Source of the DNA: Biscogniauxia marginata | Lineage: Eukaryota; Ascomycota; Sordariomycetes; Xylariales; Xylariaceae | Assembly: GCA_022695795.1 (NCBI GenBank) | Contig: MU404108.1 | Coordinates: 222,629-286,628, forward strand | Length of the DNA stretch: 64,000 nucleotides | Reading direction: 5' to 3' | Shown here: positions 58,992 to 64,000 of the stretch, piece by piece | Position numbering within the stretch: position 1 is the stretch's first letter | Layout: every line of letters begins with the position of its first letter | Made by a program: the position numbers and the translations under genes | Notes under the pieces: generated by a model | Database searches by the model: none | Told to the model about the DNA's origin: nothing | What the model saw: only the letters and a program-made list of their open reading frames with translations

Positions 58992-60111
58992 CAACTGAAG
59001 TATGTTTGTATTTAATGTGACACAGAGATAATGCTGGTTTATGAAGTGATGCGGATATCACCGATGCAATGCCTCCTATTGGTAGGTATTCGTGTCGACC
59101 CAATCAAGAGAATATAGGGAGACAACCCCAGTTGACGATGATAGCTGTTTGAAAGAACTCAACCGACCGATTTGTGGTTTTCTATTGCGGCTTCACATAC
59201 ATAGTTAAAAATCAGTGAAGGTCGTTCTTTTCTTCTGTTGCGTTGTTGCACTCTGAAGCTGATTCTAGCTTCAAGGGTATTAGTGATTCTCAAGATAGTA
59301 CTTGGCTGCACGGACTAGTATTACAGCATGTAGTACTATATGTGCTTAACTTATTGAGATAGGACGAAGACATAAGGATAGGATACCTGAGTACATCAAT
59401 CTAAGGTTGGAGTCCAGCCAGGTATGTATGCGAAGTCTATGTATGTATATTTTGATTCACAAGGGGCTATACCCTATGTTAACGCAAATACTTTTCTTCT
59501 TCCAATGCTATATTACTATGAACATGGATTACTCAGAGAACCCTCAAGATAACGGACGCTCAATGGGCAAGTAGGAAGCTTGAAAAATTAAATGGAGTGG
59601 ATTTGACAGGGTAAATGGCAAAGAGTTAATTTGACGAGAAGCAAAACTGATTACCTACGCGACCATAGTCTTCTCACCCTGATATCACATGTTGGGTGAC
59701 TGCGATATTTTCTTTAATACGGAATTGAGTGGATTAAAGAAAGCAGATATTTAAATGACTGGAATTGATCAATAAACCCTAACCTTGAATGGGAAAATAC
59801 AGTTACTTCGTACCTCCTGATCTTCATAAAAATAATTCACCCCCTTCCCGCTTTGTTTTTCATCATTCATTGCACCTCTCGTCCTGATAAACAGATATTT
59901 CCACCTGACAGACATCATATCTCCCTTAGTAGTCTCTTCAGTCCTGTCACTAAGCCGTAACTTGCACACTTCGCACCACGAAACGATAAACACCAGATAA
60001 TCGAGCTTACTAACAACATATAACCATTGTTATCATTATTATCAGACCCCCGCTGACCAGCGAGAATTATTTCGCTAGCCTACTAGTAATACTCGAAAGA
60101 TGCAGAACCCT
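58992..60111. other. Intergenic region, convergent 3' ends
   Basis: About 1.1 kb between the P450 and the convergent FAD monooxygenase. A 74-codon minus-strand frame at 59769-59993 has no recognisable product. Confidence 0.5.
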
Positions 60112-61589
60112 TCAGTGTATTGGTGGACATTTCATAGGGAATACCCAAGGAATTTTGCCGCTGTAGGGTTCAACGCCTTGCACGAAGTCGAGTACTCGCG
60201 ATTGACTAATAGGGCCGCCCGCGGCATGGTTTACTAGAAGCTGCTGTAAGAATGGTAGGAACCTCATGATATAGCGGTCCAGAACCCAATAAATGACGTT
60301 CCCCCACGCAGAATAACGAGTCACAATTGCGGATAAGTGAAAATCGTTGCTGACAGGGCCAAGACGGTCGGCCTGGTATCGCTTGAAGGCTCCGTCTAGG
60401 GCCGTCACGGACGGATCGGCTCCCGACTGTAATAGATTTTGGATTTCGTTAGTAAGGACGACGACATCTTGAATGCCATTGTTATACCCAAGCCCCTGGT
60501 TTGGAGTGAATTTATGAGCAGAGTCCCCAACCAAGACGATGCGGCCCCAGCTCCAATGCTTGAGAATCCCTTCTTCGAGATTAGACATTCCAGCACCGCG
60601 GTTCGTGGCGAAAATGTCTTTGACTCTGAGCTTCTCATCGAGGGCCAGGTCGCCCATTTTATCGGCGAAAGCATTAACTTCTCGCTGTGTGTAGTAAACC
60701 TTTTCACGCGTAGGCTTCACTAGGCGCTCGTAGAGGAACATCCAACTTCGATCTGTACTGTTCAGAACTTGTATGGATACACCCGTACCGTGGGATGCGA
60801 AAGCTTCCCCTAATTCGAATGTTGCTGGCCGTGGGAACGTGAACCACAATGCACGGTACTCAGAGACGAATGGGTTCGCTTCATTGGTACTAGACTCTGG
60901 CGATGACTCTAGTGAACGAGAGCGCATCCATTGCCGCGCATTGCTGTTGACACCATCAGCCCCGATTACAATGGAACCTTGGTAGCTTGTACCATCTGCA
61001 CAGCGGACGTTTACCCCAAGGTCGTCGCTTTCTATGTGCACCACCTTCTTGCCTGGGAAGATTCGAGCTTTATCCTTGTCGCAGAATGACCCATATAGTA
61101 CCTCGAGCAGATGCGCACGATGCAATATCTTGGCATAGGTTCCATGACTATCAATATTTAGTCAACCAGTGGCAAAACGCGGCCTCATTACTTCTCGCAC
61201 AGCACCAACTTGGAGGAAACATGAATGTGGAAAATAAGGTGTGAGATAGGTTGTAGGAAAAGGGGCGAGAGAGGCAGGGGCCGCGATGCCTACTTTTCTT
61301 TGGACATGTAGAGATCTACTGTATTATAATGGTACGCATTAGGAAGTGTCTTGAAGCCTGTCTTCCTGAAATCGGTGCTAATGGCAAGTGTTCGATTCAA
61401 GAGACCTAGCTGTGATAAGACTCGTAAGCTGCCTGGCTGCAAAACTAGACTCGCCCCGACATCTTCAACTATATCTTTCCGGCGCTCGAGGACAACAAAG
61501 TCGATGTTTGCTTGTGAAAGCGCGTGTGCAGCTGTGAGACCAGAAGGACCACCACCCACAATGATTGCACGGAAGCCGTGCTGACTCAT
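60112..61589 (-). CDS. FAD-dependent monooxygenase
   Basis: Two exons (61589-61294 and 61147-60112) give 443 residues, typical for single-component aromatic or epoxidising flavoenzymes. Start at 61589 gives [20 protein letters not shown], the dinucleotide-binding GxGxxG directly at the N-terminus; the upstream codons in the same frame are not conserved. Further motifs: [20 protein letters not shown], the DG motif [14 protein letters not shown], and the FAD ribityl-binding [20 protein letters not shown]. The last ~80 residues ([19 protein letters not shown]) are hydrophobic and may lie on a membrane, as in PaxM-like and related meroterpenoid or polyketide enzymes. It probably hydroxylates or epoxidises a cluster intermediate with NAD(P)H and O2. 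A one-mismatch copy of the cluster element lies at 62013, 424 bp upstream. No prenyltransferase is visible to support a meroterpenoid. Confidence 0.9.
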
Positions 61590-62501
61590 ATTTATAACTA
61601 ATAAGATTGTATATCGAATAATGGCTTGCAAATGGCTTAGGTAAGTATTTAATGGGGATTTTGATGGTGTCCCGGTGTTGCGGTGTACAGATGCTGGGTC
61701 GAGAGCCCCTTTTAAACGTGGGCCATTGGCCATGCAGTCCTCATGCGAGTCTTAACTATAAGGGCTTTCCGGGGCCATCCGTGGTTACTTTTGGCTATTG
61801 CTATAGCAATGCAGCTCTAAAAATGTTCAGATCGCTTGTCCAAACCATCAATAGGCTCGACCCAGCCATACATTGACTGCATTATCATTTCTTACGAGGA
61901 CATCAAGGATCAAAAGATATCTCTATGTCGATTTTGAATGTCATCAGAGAAATGCTTTACACTGCTGATGGCTAGAACCCCGCGGATATAATGGTTATGG
62001 TATAGCACGACAACTCGGGGCCGCAAACGGTGGGGTGGCTACTATTGCCCTGTAGAGGTGCGAATATCTTATCCCCCTTAATTCCGGGGCTCAGGTCTTG
62101 GTATGTAACCTCTTCGGCTTGTGGGTTCAGAGGCCCAACTCAGCAGCACATCAGCCTCAGACCTTTGAGGGGTCTTATGTCACATGTACCAAGAGAGCAA
62201 TTGTTTTGTAGGTCCATTGCTATAGGCCACCACCTTAGATTACATTTGTCTTTTGAGCTTTCTATGAGCGACCCATAAATGTCTATATCTAAAGATCCAC
62301 TTCTAAAGATTTATATATGCATAGCATGGAGAATAACAGACTAATATGGATCTAGAGATCTAGAGAATCCGACTTCAGGGGTCCACAGGCCTCCTACTTT
62401 ACTGTTGACAAGACAGTTGCCCTATAAGGCCAGCTAATTTTACCCCATGGTAAAGGTGTTGCAGGTCGAGTCCTATACCGACTACCGAAGCAGTTATATA
62501 T
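61590..62501. other. Intergenic region upstream of the FAD monooxygenase
   Basis: About 0.9 kb. Contains ACTCGGGGCC at 62013-62022, and near 62459-62478 a GCAGGTCGAGTCCT word that resembles part of a tRNA T-arm but has no cloverleaf around it. No gene seen. Confidence 0.5.
62013..62022 (-). promoter_or_regulatory. Near-exact copy of the cluster element (ACTCGGGGCC on + strand)
   Basis: One mismatch to the inverted element, 424 bp upstream of the FAD monooxygenase start codon. Confidence 0.35.
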
Positions 62502-63573
62502 TTAAAGCAATCGACCGGTGGAAAGACCATACGTAATACCTGCATATTGTTCTGTCATTTCTTTCTGCTGATCCGACAGCCTCGCTAGAACCATGTCCGC
62601 AAAGTCATCGTTGCTCGACTGTAATCTCAATACCGCCTGCTCAAAACCTCGGGGATATACGCCGGCGCAGCCCCAGTCAATGATCCACACTTTCTTGTTC
62701 TCATCTAAAACCAGGTTCCGCGGTGAAATGTCCTGATGCGTAAAAACCACGTCTTGAAACTGAAATCTCGGCGTGCCCGCGGGCAGCTGGTGGACCTGGA
62801 CACAGACGTCGATCTTGTGGTTGCACCAGGCCTCGAGATCTCCGAGAGTGCGGAACGGCCCTGCGCCGTAATCTGTGAATCACGGACCCTCGAATTTCTG
62901 GTCTCGGCCTCGGCCAAGAGGCCCAATAGGGAGATCATTGGGGTGTCTGGATTGCATTTTCTCGATTATATCGGCAACCTGCCGTGCTACAGACTCCCGG
63001 GAATCCCTGTCGAGCGAATGCCAACATTCTTCCACGGTCGGCCCTGCGATGTAGTCCATGACAATGAAATGGCCACTGGCTTCCTTGGTCTCGAGGATAT
63101 CGGGAATGTTAGCCGTGAATGTGCGATGCACTTTTGGAACCGGTAGATGCAGGGTTTCAGAGGCGAGGATCATGTTCTCCGACTCGCTCTTGGCAATGCT
63201 TAATCCTCCCTTGATAACCATGGATTTGGAAATGCGGGTGATCATGATTCCGCTATAGTGATGAAGCCGCGGTGCGGTAGAATAGGCGTGAAGGAGCTGC
63301 TTGTCAGATACTGAGGCAATGTCTTGGCCATCGAGGGGGAATGTGTGATAGTCATCGATTGATTTGGGCTGTTTTTGGGGCACGATTCCATTTGAGCAAT
63401 CGCACATACACATGTCGGCTATAAGTATTCGCACTTACATCTCGGTAGGGGTGAAGAAAATCCGGCCCATCTGCTAACTCTCTAGATTCCTTGTGGGAGC
63501 TGTACTGGATACTTTTCCTGGCTTCTTTGTTGCGCCGTTCTGTCCCTAAGTGCTTCGAAGGTGAACAGCCCAT
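62502..63573 (-). pseudogene. Aminoglycoside-phosphotransferase-like kinase, interrupted by an in-frame TGA
   Basis: Two exons (63573-63439 and 63368-62502) give a frame of 333 codons with one TGA (62882-62880, codon 208). The first exon begins MGCSPSK, a textbook N-myristoylation signal with an adjacent palmitoylation Cys, suggesting membrane anchoring, unusual for this family. Blocks before the stop: SGIMITRISKSMVIKGG, ILASETLHLPVPKVHRTF, SGHFIVMDYIAGPTVEECWH, QVADIIEKMQSRHPND. After the stop the frame continues directly FTDYGAGPFRTLGDLEAW and the catalytic loop FTHQDISPRNLVLDENKKVW, IIDWGCAGVYP. Relatives have Trp or another residue where TGA stands (GP-x-FTDYGAGPF), so TGG to TGA is the simplest explanation. 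The truncated product (207 residues) lacks the catalytic Asp and the metal-binding Asp. An assembly error near the contig end is possible. Confidence 0.75.
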
Positions 63574-64000
63574 GCTGTACCTGGGGCTGATCTGGACCGA
63601 GTAAGAGGTGGTGTGTAATAAGATGAGGAAGACAATGATGATGAGTGAGGCATGTCAGGCAATGCTTATGGTGATTATTCTGTTGTTGTATAGGTAGGTA
63701 GTGTAAAAATGTGTTGGTGATGCTGATAACAGTGGGGAAGTTATGTTAGTACCTATCTGGGGTCCCACAAAGGGGAAGGGATAGGGAAGCAGAAAAACCA
63801 ACTATAATTAAGGAGATCGATCGCCAGGGCGGAGGTAAGACACGACTTGACGGCTCCAAGCCTTTACAAGGTCCACTCTTTTTCTGGGGGGGGGGGGGGG
63901 GGGGGGGGGATAAGGACAAAGTACGAAAAAAGCCCCGCGATAAAAAAAAATGTTTTTTGCAAAAATTTTTTGGGGGGAAAAAAAAAAAAAAAATTTGTTT
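63574..64000. other. 5' flank of the kinase and low-quality contig end
   Basis: Up to ~63840 this is ordinary AT-rich flank, including a TAGGTAGGTAG word near 63693 and, 21 bp upstream of the kinase ATG, GGACCGAGT (63594-63602), the cluster element minus one C. Beyond 63880 the sequence is dominated by homopolymers and is probably unreliable. Confidence 0.5.
63886..63909. repeat. Poly-G run near contig end (probable artefact)
   Basis: 24 consecutive G, followed by long A and T runs to the end of the window. Such patterns are common at low-quality read or contig ends. Confidence 0.7.

Noticed and set aside
62459..62478. tRNA gene
   Set aside because: A T-arm-like word is present but the T-stem is incomplete and no matching acceptor, D or anticodon stems are found.
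63886..64000. Poly-G and A/T tracts as a biological repeat or telomere
   Set aside because: No telomere repeat unit; the pattern fits a low-quality contig end.

Overview
This is a 64 kb piece of a filamentous ascomycete genome (Pezizomycotina, probably Sordariomycetes). The evidence is short GT-AG introns (about 45-180 nt, most 50-80) in most genes, CTAAC/TTAAC-like branch sites, no operons, eukaryotic housekeeping genes (TIM17, DUG2-like peptidase, phospholipase C), a signal-peptide small secreted protein, and fungal secondary-metabolism enzymes. The last ~120 bases are homopolymer-rich and look like the low-quality end of a contig.

Layout. 0-35 kb is mostly ordinary genome: the 3' end of an SNM1/Artemis-type DNA repair nuclease; a PI-specific phospholipase C; a disordered hypothetical gene; a small secreted protein; a secreted arylsulfotransferase-domain protein; a DHA2-type MFS transporter with an acidic dileucine (vacuolar-type) signal; an allantoate-permease-type MFS transporter; a low-complexity hypothetical; a DUG2-like WD40-M20 peptidase; TIM17; a threonine-nucleophile asparaginase-family hydrolase; a secreted DUF4185-like protein; a DUF885 peptidase-like protein; and a dienelactone hydrolase. 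Between 35 and 42 kb lie a decayed siderophore-transporter pseudogene, an aldo/keto reductase, and about 3 kb without a gene.

42.5-61.6 kb is a polyketide biosynthetic cluster: a three-repeat MYB transcription factor, an NRPS-like A-T-R carboxylate reductase, a non-reducing PKS (KS-AT-PT-ACP-ACP-CMeT-TE, with no N-terminal SAT domain), a DUF1857 small protein, a cytochrome P450 and an FAD monooxygenase. A truncated aminoglycoside-phosphotransferase-like kinase gene with a dual-acylation N-terminus follows. By family logic the PKS should make a C-methylated orsellinate-type aryl acid, the A-T-R enzyme should reduce it to the aryl aldehyde, and the P450 and flavoenzyme should oxidise it; the MYB protein is the obvious local regulator. 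The product is not identified.

The most notable signals are: (i) a 10-bp element, GGACCCGAGT, with five exact copies, four of them in the promoters of the A-T-R, PKS and DUF1857/P450 genes; (ii) a TIM17 gene whose conserved reading frame needs a one-nucleotide exon or sequential stwintron-like splicing; (iii) the SAT-less PKS; (iv) two broken genes flanking the cluster. Exon coordinates in the entries were worked out by hand from splice consensus, frame and family conservation.
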